Shown here in pieces: positions 8,206 through 16,594 of a DNA stretch of 64,000 bases; position 1 is the first letter of the stretch, and every line of letters starts with the position of its first letter. Source of the DNA: Microbacterium sp. AG238 (GTDB lineage: Bacteria > Actinomycetota > Actinomycetes > Actinomycetales > Microbacteriaceae); contig NZ_RAQC01000002.1 of assembly GCF_003610405.1 (NCBI RefSeq), positions 558,001 through 622,000 of the forward strand. The letters run 5' to 3'. The notes beneath the pieces are model-generated. The model saw only the letters and a program-made list of their open reading frames with translations, made no database searches and was not told the origin of the DNA. The translations under genes and the position numbers were made by a program.

Positions 8206-9742
8206 GACACTGCCGCTGAGCCGAGTGGGGTCGCTGATCGACGACATCCTCGACATCAGCGATCTCGCGGGCATTCAGTGCGATCCCTGGCAGGAGAGCA
8301 GTCTTGAAGCGATCGCATCGGTTGACGCCTTCGGTCAGTGGGCGGCGACCGAGTTCGGGGAGCTCGTCTCCCGCCAGCAGGGCAAGGGCGGGATTCTGCT
8401 GCCCTACGAGCTCGCGCACCTCTATCTCTGGCCCCGCGAAGACGGCGCCCCCAAGCTGATTGGTCACACCGCTCATGAGGGAGCGACAGCGCGCGAGGCA
8501 TTCCGCCGCGCCCGACGCGCCATTCTCGGATCGCCGGTGCTCCGTGCTGAGCTCGTGGGTGGGGGGAAGCAGACGGCGCAAGGCGTCACCGGGATCTCGA
8601 CGGGCAACGGGAACTGGTCAATCGAGCTGAAGAACGGCAACCGCCTCGTGTTCTTCACCCGCACCGGCGCAGCCGGCGTAGGCGTCTCGTTCGACATCCT
8701 CATCGTCGATGAGGCCCAGCACTCGCCGCTGACCATCCTTGAGGCGCTCCTTCCCGCCACGGACGCCAGTCCCAACAAGCAGGTGCTGTTCACCGGCACC
8801 GTGCCGAAGGAAGATCAGGACGGGGAGTACTTCGAGGGGCTCCGTGATCGCGGGCGGAAGGGCGGGTTCGAGCGCACCGGATGGATCGAGCACACGCCAG
8901 TCGGGTCCGATGATCCGAAGACGGCCGCGGAGATCGACCTGGGTGACCCCGAGGTGTGGCGGCAGGGAAACCCGGGGCTCGGCATTCGGCTCGCGTGGAA
9001 AACCGTGCAGGACGACTGGGACCGGATGGGACAGACCAACCCCGAGGCATTCGCGCGTCAGCGGCTTTCCATTTGGCCCTCTCGGCCCGAGGAGGTCGTC
9101 GAGGCGTTGTCCATGCTCGACCTGACGATGTGGACGAAGCAAGCGCACCCTGGTGCCGCGGTGCTCGGCGATGGTGTCGTGCTCTCTCTCGCGCTTGGAC
9201 GAGGCGGCGGGTACGCCACGATCTGCAAGGCCGCCCGCTTCGACGACGACTCGATCGCCGTCGAGCACCACAAGACCGACGCCGGAACGCTATGGGTCTC
9301 CAGCGACCTGAAGGCGCTGAAAGCTGAGCTCGGAAACGCGCTCGTCGTGCTCGATCCGAAGAACGCCGCACCGGTACTCGCCGCACTCGACAAGGCAAAG
9401 GTGAAGTACCTCGCGATGAATCACGATGAGATCGCCGCCGCGCACTCGCTGTTCATCGAGCACGTGAACGCCGGGCTTGTTCCGCACCGTGATCAGCCCG
9501 AAGTCACAATCAGCCTGCAGCACGCTACGACCCGCAACATTGGCCGAGCCGGCGAGACATGGGAACCGTCGGACCCGTCGAAGCCGATCTCGCTGGCTCA
9601 GGGCGTCACGTGGGCGTTGTGGGGCGTCCTGAAGTCCGAGGCGACACCGAAGAAGCAGAAGCCGGCATCCCCGGCGCCGCGCGTTGTGAAGCGCGCCGAC
9701 GTTGGGCGTGGCGAGGTGAACCTCGCCACATTCCAGTTCTAG
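8150..9742 (+). CDS. Terminase large subunit
   Basis: A 530-residue packaging motor ATPase/nuclease. The TTG start at 8150 overlaps the small subunit by 56 nt and is decided by AAGGAG at 8138-8143. A Walker A-like SRQQGKG lies at residues 74-80, Walker B plus catalytic Glu in FDILIVDEAQH at about 181-191, and an ATP-coupling FTGTVPKED near 214. The C-terminal half carries the RNase H-like nuclease fold, with acidic residues around VVLDPKN and near the end. It forms a pentameric motor on the portal and cuts concatemers. Confidence 0.9.
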   Translation: MPSNSPKPEQLGLQEPRVRTLPLSRVGSLIDDILDISDLAGIQCDPWQESSLEAIASVDAFGQWAATEFGELVSRQQGKGGILLPYELAHLYLWPREDGAPKLIGHTAHEGATAREAFRRARRAILGSPVLRAELVGGGKQTAQGVTGISTGNGNWSIELKNGNRLVFFTRTGAAGVGVSFDILIVDEAQHSPLTILEALLPATDASPNKQVLFTGTVPKEDQDGEYFEGLRDRGRKGGFERTGWIEHTPVGSDDPKTAAEIDLGDPEVWRQGNPGLGIRLAWKTVQDDWDRMGQTNPEAFARQRLSIWPSRPEEVVEALSMLDLTMWTKQAHPGAAVLGDGVVLSLALGRGGGYATICKAARFDDDSIAVEHHKTDAGTLWVSSDLKALKAELGNALVVLDPKNAAPVLAALDKAKVKYLAMNHDEIAAAHSLFIEHVNAGLVPHRDQPEVTISLQHATTRNIGRAGETWEPSDPSKPISLAQGVTWALWGVLKSEATPKKQKPASPAPRVVKRADVGRGEVNLATFQF

Positions 9743-9752
9743 GAGGTTTGCC

Positions 9753-11024
9753 GTGGGCGAGCTCGGATATCAGGCGGACCCCGGGGTCGTCACGTGGGGC
9801 ACGCTCATCGGGTGGGTCGCAGAGCGGAACCCCGACCTGGCGTGGCCCAACTCCATCGATGTGTTCGACCGGATGCGCCGCGAAGACCCACAGGTGAAGT
9901 CAGTGCTGCGCGCGGTGACCCTGCCTATCCTCCGCACGGACTGGGTTATCGACGGATCGGGATGCCGCGACGAAGTCACTGAGCACGTCGCCCGCGACCT
10001 CGGCCTGCCCATCAAGGGGAAGCCCTACGTCGCGCCGCGCCGACGCAAAGACCGATTCTCGTTCACCGAGTTCCTCCGACTCGCGCTGCTCGAGTTGGTC
10101 TACGGGCACAGCGTGTTCGAGCAGGTCTACTCGGTCGACGACGACGGCAGCACCCACCTGCGCAAGCTTGCGTGGCGGCCCCCTCGCACCATCTCCAAGT
10201 TCGACGTCGCAAAGGACGGCGGGCTCGACGCCATCGAGCAGCACGGCACCGCCGGAGCCTCGGACATCCGCATCCCTGTTGACCGTCTCGTTGTGTTCGT
10301 CAACGAGCGAGAGGGCGCCAACTGGGTGGGGGAGTCCCTGCTCCGCGCGGCGTACAAGATGTCCGTGCTCAAGGACCGAGTGCTGCGCATCCAGGCGCTC
10401 ACGGCCGAACGCAACGGGCTCGGCCTGCCCGTCGTCACGACTGCGAAGCCTGAGGAATCGTGGGACTTCGCTGAAGCAACCGAGTGGCTCGACAAACAAA
10501 TCGAGCACGCCGAAGAGATCGCTCGGCAGGCGCGTAGCGGTGATGCCGCCGGGGTCGGGCTGCCCCACGGCGCGTCGATGCAGTTCGTCGGTGTCACGGG
10601 GAAGCTTCCCGACACGGACCAGTTCATCCGGTACTACGACGAGCAGATCGCTCGTGCGGTGCTGGCGAACTTCCTGAGCCTCGGCGGCAACAACTCGAAG
10701 GGCTCGTATGCGCTGAGTGAAGTGCTCGGGTCGTTCTTCACGGACTCGCTCAACACGATCGCTGAGCACCTGGCCGACGTCGTTGATCAGCACGTGATCG
10801 AGGACCTCGTCGACCTGAACTATGGCAGCGAAGAACCTGCACCTCGGCTCGTACCGGGGCCGATCGGTGAGCGCCAGCAGATCACCGCTGAGGTCATCAA
10901 GGCGCTCGTCGACTGCGGGGCGCTCGTCGTCGATGCGCCGCTGCGCGCGTTTGTCCGTGACCGGTGGGGCATCCCCATCGAAGACCTCACCACCGTTGAC
11001 CAGCCCGCCGAGGAGGCAGCATGA
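9753..11024 (+). CDS. Phage portal protein
   Basis: A 423-residue portal protein. GTG 9753 follows AGGAGG by seven bases. Typical features are a helical stem region after VFEQVYSVDDDG, the strand LRKLAWRPPRTISKF, the RIPVDRLVVFVNEREGANW segment with GESLLRAAY, and the late helix DQFIRYYDEQIARAVLANF. This resembles the DUF935 (Mu gp29-like) branch of portals. It forms the dodecameric channel at one capsid vertex, binding the terminase outside and the connector proteins later. Its stop overlaps the protease start by 4 nt. Confidence 0.85.
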   Translation: MGELGYQADPGVVTWGTLIGWVAERNPDLAWPNSIDVFDRMRREDPQVKSVLRAVTLPILRTDWVIDGSGCRDEVTEHVARDLGLPIKGKPYVAPRRRKDRFSFTEFLRLALLELVYGHSVFEQVYSVDDDGSTHLRKLAWRPPRTISKFDVAKDGGLDAIEQHGTAGASDIRIPVDRLVVFVNEREGANWVGESLLRAAYKMSVLKDRVLRIQALTAERNGLGLPVVTTAKPEESWDFAEATEWLDKQIEHAEEIARQARSGDAAGVGLPHGASMQFVGVTGKLPDTDQFIRYYDEQIARAVLANFLSLGGNNSKGSYALSEVLGSFFTDSLNTIAEHLADVVDQHVIEDLVDLNYGSEEPAPRLVPGPIGERQQITAEVIKALVDCGALVVDAPLRAFVRDRWGIPIEDLTTVDQPAEEAA

Positions 11025-12229
11025 ACCCTTTCCGACCGCCGGGGCGAGCGAGTACAGAGCGAACCCCGATCCGCGCAGAGGCGCCATCGGCCAGGACCGA
11101 TGGAAGCGTCGCGACGCTTCGGCTTTACGACCCGATCGACAGCTACGGAGAGTGGTGGGGGATCTCCGCCAAGGAGTTCACCCGCGAGCTCGACCTACTG
11201 CCCGACGAGGTCGACGAGATCCGCCTGCTCATCAACTCGCCCGGCGGCGAGGTCTGGGAGGGCATCGCGATCATGAACGCCCTGCGTCAGCACAAGGCGA
11301 AGACGGTCGCGGTCGTTGAGGGCATCGCAGCATCATCGGCGTCGTTCATCGCGGTGTCGTGCGACGAGCTCGTGATGATGCGGAACAGCGAGCTCTACAT
11401 CCACAACGCGTGGGGCACCGTCATCGGTGACGCGACCGACCTCCGATCCGTCGCGGATGACCTCGAGACCCACTACGACCGCAACATCGCCAGCGTCTAC
11501 GCGGCGAAGTCCGGCGACTCGGTCGAGCACTGGCTCGCCGAGATGGAGAAGGACCGCTATCTCACCGCCGACGAAGCGGTCGCTGAGAAGCTCGCTGATC
11601 GTGTCGAGGGCGACGGTGACGCCGAATCCGCCAAGGCGCGGTTCGACCTGTCGGTGTTCGCGCGATCGGACGGCCGCCGCGCCGCGGCGCGCGCCGTTTC
11701 CCCTAAGACCCCGGGCTCGCCCGAGCCGGGTAATCCCAACCAGAAGGAGGCGCTCGCGATGAGCGACACCATCAAGGCTGGACTCATCGAACGGCTCGGC
11801 GTGAAGGACGCCGACATCTCGGACGAGGCGCTGCTCGCAGCGGTCGACGAGGCGCTCGAAGAGCAGGCCCCCACCGAGGACGCTCCCGCCGTCGCGACGC
11901 TGCCCAAGGGCTTCGTGGCAGTCGACGAGAACGTCTGGAACGAGACGCAGGCCAACGCCCGCCAGGGTGCGGAGGCGCGCGCACAGCAGGAGAAGGACCG
12001 CCGCGACGGGATCGTCGCAGCCGCTCTCCGCAGCGGTCAGATCAGCACAGCGTCGGCGTCCGCGATCCGCGAGCAGCTCGACACCGACGAGAAGGGCACC
12101 GTCGCGTTCCTCGCGACCGTGCCCAAGAACAGCGTCCCCGTCGAGCCCGTGGGTGTCTCCGACACCCTGACCAGCACCGACGACGCGCTCTACAACGCGA
12201 TGTACGGCGCGGCCGAGAAGGGGGCCTGA
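11021..12229 (+). CDS. ClpP-like prohead protease fused to scaffold
   Basis: A 402-residue two-part protein. Residues 30-195 form a ClpP/S49-type serine protease: INSPGGEVWEG at 71-81, the nucleophile serine in GIAASSASFIA (residues 101-111) and the histidine in ELYIHNAW (His128). Residues 200-245 are a Pro/Arg-rich linker. The remainder is an acidic, helical scaffold-like domain. The protease matures the procapsid by digesting scaffold. An internal ribosome binding site and ATG at 11759 divide the two parts (see the nested gene). Confidence 0.87.
   Translation: MNPFRPPGRASTERTPIRAEAPSARTDGSVATLRLYDPIDSYGEWWGISAKEFTRELDLLPDEVDEIRLLINSPGGEVWEGIAIMNALRQHKAKTVAVVEGIAASSASFIAVSCDELVMMRNSELYIHNAWGTVIGDATDLRSVADDLETHYDRNIASVYAAKSGDSVEHWLAEMEKDRYLTADEAVAEKLADRVEGDGDAESAKARFDLSVFARSDGRRAAARAVSPKTPGSPEPGNPNQKEALAMSDTIKAGLIERLGVKDADISDEALLAAVDEALEEQAPTEDAPAVATLPKGFVAVDENVWNETQANARQGAEARAQQEKDRRDGIVAAALRSGQISTASASAIREQLDTDEKGTVAFLATVPKNSVPVEPVGVSDTLTSTDDALYNAMYGAAEKGA
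11759..12229 (+). CDS. Nested scaffold protein, internal start
   Basis: Inside the protease gene, and in the same frame, ATG 11759 is preceded by AGAAGGAGG eight bases upstream, far too good a site to be chance at a domain border. The product is 156 residues (MSDTIKAGLIERLGVKDADI...) with an acidic N-terminal part (EALEEQAPTEDAPAVATLP) and a helical C-terminus. It would be the free scaffold, as lambda Nu3 is made from inside gene C. The internal start is directly seen; its use is inferred. Confidence 0.65.
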   Translation: MSDTIKAGLIERLGVKDADISDEALLAAVDEALEEQAPTEDAPAVATLPKGFVAVDENVWNETQANARQGAEARAQQEKDRRDGIVAAALRSGQISTASASAIREQLDTDEKGTVAFLATVPKNSVPVEPVGVSDTLTSTDDALYNAMYGAAEKGA

Positions 12230-12230
12230 G

Positions 12231-12596
12231 ATGGCTGACTACCTGCCCAAGTTCAAGCCCGGCCAGGCGGTGACTTTCACCGCATCGGCCGACGTCACCG
12301 GTGGGCGACTGGTGGACGTCACTGGCAACCGGACGGTCGGACCCGCCGGAGCCGACTCGGCTGCCGTCGTTGGCGTTGCCGGCTTCGATGCCAAGTCCGG
12401 GGAGCGCGTGACCGTGTTCACCCGTGCTGGCGGCGTTCACCGGCTGGTCGCCAACGGCGCGATCGCCGCCGGGATCAAGGTCTCGTCGGCAGCCGCCGGC
12501 AAGATCCAAACGATCGGCGACACCGCCAACCCCGTCGGCCTCGCGCTCGAGGCCGCCGCCGCCGACAACGACGTCATCGACGTCCTGTTCATCTGA
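12231..12596 (+). CDS. Capsid cement (decoration) protein, DUF2190-like
   Basis: A 121-residue beta-rich protein starting one base after the protease stop. The pattern FTASADVTGGRLVDVTGNRTV, then VVGVAGFDAKSGERVTVFTR and a terminal NDVIDVLFI is that of DUF2190 capsid-stabilising proteins, which sit between protease and major capsid genes. It would trimerise on the expanded HK97-fold shell. Confidence 0.75.
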   Translation: MADYLPKFKPGQAVTFTASADVTGGRLVDVTGNRTVGPAGADSAAVVGVAGFDAKSGERVTVFTRAGGVHRLVANGAIAAGIKVSSAAAGKIQTIGDTANPVGLALEAAAADNDVIDVLFI

Positions 12597-12607
12597 GAGG
12601 AGTCCAG

Positions 12608-13522
12608 ATGTCGTACACCTACCCGGTGGCGCACCCCACGGGGACGCTCACCACGGAGCAGCTGCACCTGTTCCTGTCCAACCGGAGCCTCATCGCCCGC
12701 CGCGTCGCGGACATCACCAAGATGCGGTTCATCGCCGACTACCTGCTGCAGGCGCGTCTCGACGCGACCGGCGGCGGCATCTTCTACGAGACCGGCGAGC
12801 CCGTGTTCTCGTCGGAGGACCCCGAGGCGATCTCGCCCCTCGGCGAGTTCCCCCTCGTCGTGCTCGATGACGGCACCGTGGCGTCGGCGAAGACCGACAA
12901 GTGGGGCCTTGACACGATGGTCTCGGACGAGAAGATCGCCCGCCAGGGTCGCACCTACGTGGACCGCGGCATCCTGCGCGTGGCGAACACGATCGTGCGC
13001 TACGTCGACTCGGTGGCCATGGCCGTGATCCAGTCGAAGGTCACCAGCACATTCACGTCAGACGAGTGGGCAAGCGCTGGAGCGGCCGTCGAGGCGATGA
13101 TCTCGGTCCAGGGCGAGCGCGCTGACCTGGGGCTGGGCCTCGAGCTCGACACCGTCGTACTGCGTCCGACGCAGTACGCCAAGGTCATCCGTCTGCTCGT
13201 GGACGACAAGGCGCTGCCGCGCGAGGCGGGCGAGACGGCCGTCAACGGCAGCCTCCCGGTGAACGCTCTGGGCCTGACCTGGGCGACCACGCCCCACTTC
13301 CAGGGCGCGAACCCGCTGCTGGTAGACCGCGACCAGCTCGGCGGTATGGCCGACGAGAAGCTCGGCGGACCGGGCTACGCCTCGGCCGGCAACTTCGGCG
13401 TCGAGACCAAATCGATCCGCGACGAAGACGCCGAAGGCTACAAGCTCCGCGGCCGACGCGTCACGGTGCCCGTGGTCCTCGAGCCCCTCGCGGGCGTGCA
13501 GCTCACGGGCACGGGCCTCTGA
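12608..13522 (+). CDS. Major capsid protein
   Basis: A 304-residue protein with AGAGGAG upstream of ATG 12608. Position after cement protein, size, and the sequence layout (N-terminal YPVAHPTGTLTTEQLHLFL, a helical spine around RVANTIVRYVDSVAMAVI, the DTVVLRPTQYAKVIRLL strand-helix, and a C-terminal RGRRVTVPVVLEP strand) fit an HK97-fold coat protein. It shows no long N-terminal delta domain, consistent with a separate scaffold. Confidence 0.82.
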   Translation: MSYTYPVAHPTGTLTTEQLHLFLSNRSLIARRVADITKMRFIADYLLQARLDATGGGIFYETGEPVFSSEDPEAISPLGEFPLVVLDDGTVASAKTDKWGLDTMVSDEKIARQGRTYVDRGILRVANTIVRYVDSVAMAVIQSKVTSTFTSDEWASAGAAVEAMISVQGERADLGLGLELDTVVLRPTQYAKVIRLLVDDKALPREAGETAVNGSLPVNALGLTWATTPHFQGANPLLVDRDQLGGMADEKLGGPGYASAGNFGVETKSIRDEDAEGYKLRGRRVTVPVVLEPLAGVQLTGTGL

Positions 13523-13773
13523 TGGCCGGCCACCAGAGCGCCGACCAGAAGGCGCAGGACGCGGCAGCCAAGAAGGCCGCCGAACCGCAGTTGGCAGGCG
13601 AGAAGGCTGCAGCTGAGCAGCTGCAGGTGATCGGCCCGGTGGCCGTGCTCCCGCTGAATTCCGGCGGCGAGCGGTACGCCTACCGCGGCGCGCCGGTCAG
13701 CAGCGATGAATACACCGACGAGGGCATCGAGCACGCGAAGGCCATCGGCCTCGTCGGTAAGCCCAAGAAGTAA
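13522..13773 (+). CDS. Small head-associated protein
   Basis: An 83-residue protein whose ATG overlaps the capsid stop (TGATG). The first 35 residues are an Ala/Lys/Gln-rich helix (DQKAQDAAAKKAAEPQ). The rest is a short strand-rich segment (VAVLPLNSGGERYAYRGAPV). Proteins of this kind between capsid and connector genes are common in Microbacterium and Arthrobacter phages and are of unknown function. Confidence 0.6.
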   Translation: MAGHQSADQKAQDAAAKKAAEPQLAGEKAAAEQLQVIGPVAVLPLNSGGERYAYRGAPVSSDEYTDEGIEHAKAIGLVGKPKK

Positions 13774-13788
13774 CGAGACAGGGGGGCG

Positions 13789-14154
13789 ATGGAGATGATC
13801 ACACCCGATGACTTCCCGGGCGTGACCGAGGACGTGGCGCGACGCGTCATCGTCGCGGCACGCTCCATCGCCCCCTGCATCGACTCGTTCCCCGACGAGT
13901 CAGAAGCGAAGAAGAACGCTCTCGCGATCCTCCGCGGCGTCGCCGCCGAAGCACCCGCCGCCGGATCGCGGCGCGTGCGCTCCCAGGCCATAGGGCCCGC
14001 GCGCGTCGACTACTGGGATGCCGAGACGTGGACTGCGCAGGACCGCGCGGACCTCCGGTCGCTCTGCCCGGCGCCACGACCCACGGGTGCCGCGCGCGGG
14101 AGCTTCCCGAGCGAACGGCCCATCTCCCGTCTCTGGCCGGAGAGTTACACATGA
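13789..14154 (+). CDS. Head-tail connector (adaptor) protein
   Basis: A 121-residue protein in the position of the HK97 gp6/gp15-like adaptor. The helical N-terminal 70 residues (VTEDVARRVIVAARSIAPCI, AKKNALAILRGVAAE) fit the family, and the C-terminal tail (RPISRLWPESYT) would reach into the portal. It extends the portal ring. The stop overlaps the next ATG (14151). Confidence 0.65.
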   Translation: MEMITPDDFPGVTEDVARRVIVAARSIAPCIDSFPDESEAKKNALAILRGVAAEAPAAGSRRVRSQAIGPARVDYWDAETWTAQDRADLRSLCPAPRPTGAARGSFPSERPISRLWPESYT

Positions 14155-14510
14155 ACTTCCCGTTCGGTACGACCGTCTACAGGCTCCGCGCTGGCCTCGT
14201 CCGTGACCCGTACTCCGACGAGGAAACGCACAGCGACTGGGGCAACCCGGAGGAGCCGCTGGTGATCCCGGGCGCGTTTGTCGCGCATACGTCGACGTCG
14301 CTCCTTGCGACCGCGACACGGCAGCAAGCGGCGGAGTCGAAGTCATTGTTCTGCGAGGGATCGTTCGACGTCCAGAAGGGCGACCGCATCCGGGACGGCC
14401 TCGACGGCCCCGTGTACACGATCGATGGCATCCCGCCCGCTGCGGACAGCCTCCCGTGGACGGGGTGGACGCCGCCTCGCGAGATCCCGCTGACGCGGTA
14501 CGTCGGCTGA
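14151..14510 (+). CDS. Head closure / stopper protein
   Basis: A 119-residue beta-rich protein starting in the 4-nt overlap at 14151. Strands such as TTVYRLRAGLVRDPYSDE, SKSLFCEGSFDVQKGDRIRD and VYTIDGIPP match head-tail stopper proteins (SPP1 gp16-like), which plug the portal after packaging. The assignment is from gene order plus fold feel. Confidence 0.62.
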   Translation: MNFPFGTTVYRLRAGLVRDPYSDEETHSDWGNPEEPLVIPGAFVAHTSTSLLATATRQQAAESKSLFCEGSFDVQKGDRIRDGLDGPVYTIDGIPPAADSLPWTGWTPPREIPLTRYVG

Positions 14511-14528
14511 CCGAGGAAGGGGTGTCCG

Positions 14529-14825
14529 GTGGCGAAGAGCGGCGACATGGACGTGAAATTCAACCGGCGGACGATGGACGGCATCCTGCGGAGCCCCCAG
14601 ATCGTGGCGGAGACGCGTGCGATCGCGGAGGCGGGCCTGTCGACGATTCGGTCGACGGCGCCGGTCGATTCCGGCGAGTACCGCGACGGGTTCGTGCTCG
14701 AGCGGCGTGAGGCGCGCTACCGGACCGTGTGGCGTGCTGTTGGCCGTGACGCGAAGACGCTGCTGATCGAGTCGAAGCTCGGGATCATCGCCCGGGCGTT
14801 CAAGGCGGTGCGGCGTCGTGGCTAG
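14529..14825 (+). CDS. HK97 gp10-like neck/tail-completion protein
   Basis: A 98-residue basic protein (GTG start at 14529 after GAGGAAGGGG). The order NRRTMDGILRSP, a helix, then IRSTAPVDSGEYRDGFVLERR and a terminal helix is typical of the HK97 gp10 family. The SGEYRDG turn after a PVD is its usual signature. The product joins head completion and tail. It overlaps the next gene by 8 nt. Confidence 0.72.
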   Translation: MAKSGDMDVKFNRRTMDGILRSPQIVAETRAIAEAGLSTIRSTAPVDSGEYRDGFVLERREARYRTVWRAVGRDAKTLLIESKLGIIARAFKAVRRRG

Positions 14826-15240
14826 GGTCACGCCCCCGGACCTTGAGCTGTGGCTGGCGTCCTATGTGCGAGCCTGCGCCGACCGCGACGGCCACAACGT
14901 GACCGTTTCGAACAAGGAGCCGGTCAGTCTGGCGCTGCCGATCACCCGTCCGGTGATCGTCATCCGAGATGACTCCGGCGCCCGCCTGTCTGAGGTCACC
15001 TTCGACCGGTCCATCGGCGCGTCTGTGCTCGCCGGGTCGCGGTCGAATGACAAGCCAGCGAATGATCTCGCGCGCTGGCTGTACTCCGTTCTGCAGGATG
15101 ACGCGATCGTCACCTCGGACGGTTCCCCCATCGCGTCCGTGGAGTGGGGCGGGTTCAACGGCCCGTATCCCGTGGCGGACTCTCTCGACGTGGCTCGCCG
15201 GTACTTCACCGGTCAGTACACGGTTGTCGGTTCCTGGTGA
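14818..15240 (+). CDS. Tail terminator protein
   Basis: A 140-residue protein with an alpha/beta layout: N-terminal helix (PPDLELWLASYVRACA), strand RPVIVIRDDSGA, helix ANDLARWLYSVL, then IASVEWGGFNGPYPVADS and a terminal ARRYFTGQYTVVGSW. That is the pattern of the gpU/HK97 gp11-type tail terminators that cap the tube and bind the connector. Gene order (directly before the major tail protein) agrees. Confidence 0.7.
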   Translation: MARVTPPDLELWLASYVRACADRDGHNVTVSNKEPVSLALPITRPVIVIRDDSGARLSEVTFDRSIGASVLAGSRSNDKPANDLARWLYSVLQDDAIVTSDGSPIASVEWGGFNGPYPVADSLDVARRYFTGQYTVVGSW

Positions 15241-15306
15241 CCGACGCCAACCCATCACCAACTGGACCGCCCATGTGGGTGGTCTGTTTCTCTTGAAGGA
15301 GGAGAA

Positions 15307-15966
15307 ATGTCAGCAGACAGCGAGGGGAACGACCTCTCCGCGGTTGGCGTCCCCATTACCGGGTTCGCGGCCGTGCAGCTCCCGACCGACGCAGGCGCGG
15401 CTAAGCAGACGTTCGTCGCGAGTAAGGACGGTGCAGCGACACCGCTGGTCATGCCCGAGGGGTACCAGAAGGTTGGCCTGTTCAAGGTCGATGGTGGTCC
15501 GCAAGAGGGCGGCGACGCGGGTGATGCGATCGAGTTCTTCCAGCAGGGACACAAACTCGCCGGCGACGACCAGCCGAACGTGGTCATCAACCTCGCGCAG
15601 TTCGACGCCCTCGTCCGGCGCCTGGTGACCGGCAAGACAGCGGACGAGAACGGAATGATCGTCGTGACCGGGCTCACCCCCGACCACGTTTTCCCGCTGT
15701 TCACTGCGGTGAAGTTCAAGAACGGGTGGTCGGAACGCAAGAACGGTCTCGCCCGCATCAGTGCGGTCGAGAAGGACCAGATGACCCGCGGCGAGGTCAC
15801 GGGCCGCGCGGTGACGTTCGAGTGGATCTTCAACGAGGAGATCGGCGGCTTCTATCGCGAATGGCTCGTCCCGCCCGCGAAGTCGGCCGCGTCCGCGCGC
15901 ATGGGAACGCAGAGCGAGCTCGGCGTGCCTGTCACTTTCGACTCCGTCGAATCAGCGAAGGCCTGA
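15307..15966 (+). CDS. Major tail protein
   Basis: A 219-residue tail-tube protein. GAAGGAGGAG precedes ATG 15307. It is beta-rich (ITGFAAVQLP, GYQKVGLFKVDGGP, VFPLFTAVKFKNGW) with a late ARISAVEKDQMTRGEVTGRAV segment of the kind seen in actinophage major tail proteins, and a C-terminal acidic end. It polymerises as hexameric rings around the tape measure. A strong hairpin follows at 15982-16018. Confidence 0.82.
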   Translation: MSADSEGNDLSAVGVPITGFAAVQLPTDAGAAKQTFVASKDGAATPLVMPEGYQKVGLFKVDGGPQEGGDAGDAIEFFQQGHKLAGDDQPNVVINLAQFDALVRRLVTGKTADENGMIVVTGLTPDHVFPLFTAVKFKNGWSERKNGLARISAVEKDQMTRGEVTGRAVTFEWIFNEEIGGFYREWLVPPAKSAASARMGTQSELGVPVTFDSVESAKA

Positions 15967-15981
15967 CCAGGCGGCTGGACC

Positions 15982-16018
15982 GGCTGGCCGGGGCGCTATC
16001 GGGCCGCCCCGGCCAGCC
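15982..16018 (+). terminator. Strong hairpin after major tail gene
   Basis: A perfect 14-bp stem (GGCTGGCCGGGGCG with CGCCCCGGCCAGCC) and a 9-nt loop, with no U-run. This placement lets phages keep major tail mRNA high while partly terminating before the low-copy chaperone and tape-measure genes. Confidence 0.65.
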
Positions 16019-16050
16019 TTCAACCCGAACCCGATACACGAAGGGGGGCC

Positions 16051-16170
16051 ATGACGCCCTGGGACCTCATCGTCTGGGCACTCGCGGGAGCCGTAGCTCT
16101 CGTGATCCTGGGCATCGGTCTGGCGCTCGCGATCGGCATGATCACGGCGCTCCGTACCGTCACGAAGTGA
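16051..16170 (+). CDS. 39-residue single-pass membrane protein
   Basis: A small open frame with AAGGGGGG six bases before ATG 16051. It encodes MTPWDLIVWALAG, then a continuous hydrophobic helix (AVALVILGIGLALAIGMITA) and a short basic tail LRTVTK. The ribosome binding site and clean membrane helix argue that it is real. It lies between the major tail and chaperone genes. Function unknown. Confidence 0.6.
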   Translation: MTPWDLIVWALAGAVALVILGIGLALAIGMITALRTVTK

Positions 16171-16210
16171 CAACCGCATCACCAACCCGATAATCCGAAG
16201 GAGGGCCGTC

Positions 16211-16594
16211 ATGGCCGGAACCACACGCAACACCGCGGCACCCGCCGCCCCCGAGTACGATTTCGACAGCTGGGACGAGGAAGCCGAACAGAAGGCGATC
16301 GCCGCGGCCGTCCCCGACGTGCGGATGATCATTGTCGAGAAGCGCGCCATCGGTCGCCTCACGGACGGGATGATCGTCGAGGCTCCGCTGAGCCTCACCC
16401 TCGACGAGGTCGACGAGATGTCAGCGAGCGGCCTGACCCCGGTCGACCAGTTCAAGGTCGTCTTGCGGAAGGTCGGCGGCGACGAGCTCGCGAACGACTT
16501 TGGGCGCCGCGACATGGTCGAGTGCGCGATCCTCGCCGAGAAGTACTTCCGTCTGCTCCAGCGCATCCAGCAGGCGGCCTTCCCGGAATCCTGA
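16211..16594 (+). CDS. Tail assembly chaperone, G-type
   Basis: A 127-residue protein just after a GAAGGAGG site. It has an acidic N-terminus, then the middle VPDVRMIIVEKRAIGRLTDG, a LTLDEVDEMSASGLTPVDQFK segment and a helical C-terminus. In long-tailed phages the gene before the tape measure encodes the G protein, and a fraction of ribosomes shift -1 near its end to make G-T. The next open frame lies in the -1 frame and overlaps this one (16522-16594). Confidence 0.78.
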   Translation: MAGTTRNTAAPAAPEYDFDSWDEEAEQKAIAAAVPDVRMIIVEKRAIGRLTDGMIVEAPLSLTLDEVDEMSASGLTPVDQFKVVLRKVGGDELANDFGRRDMVECAILAEKYFRLLQRIQQAAFPES

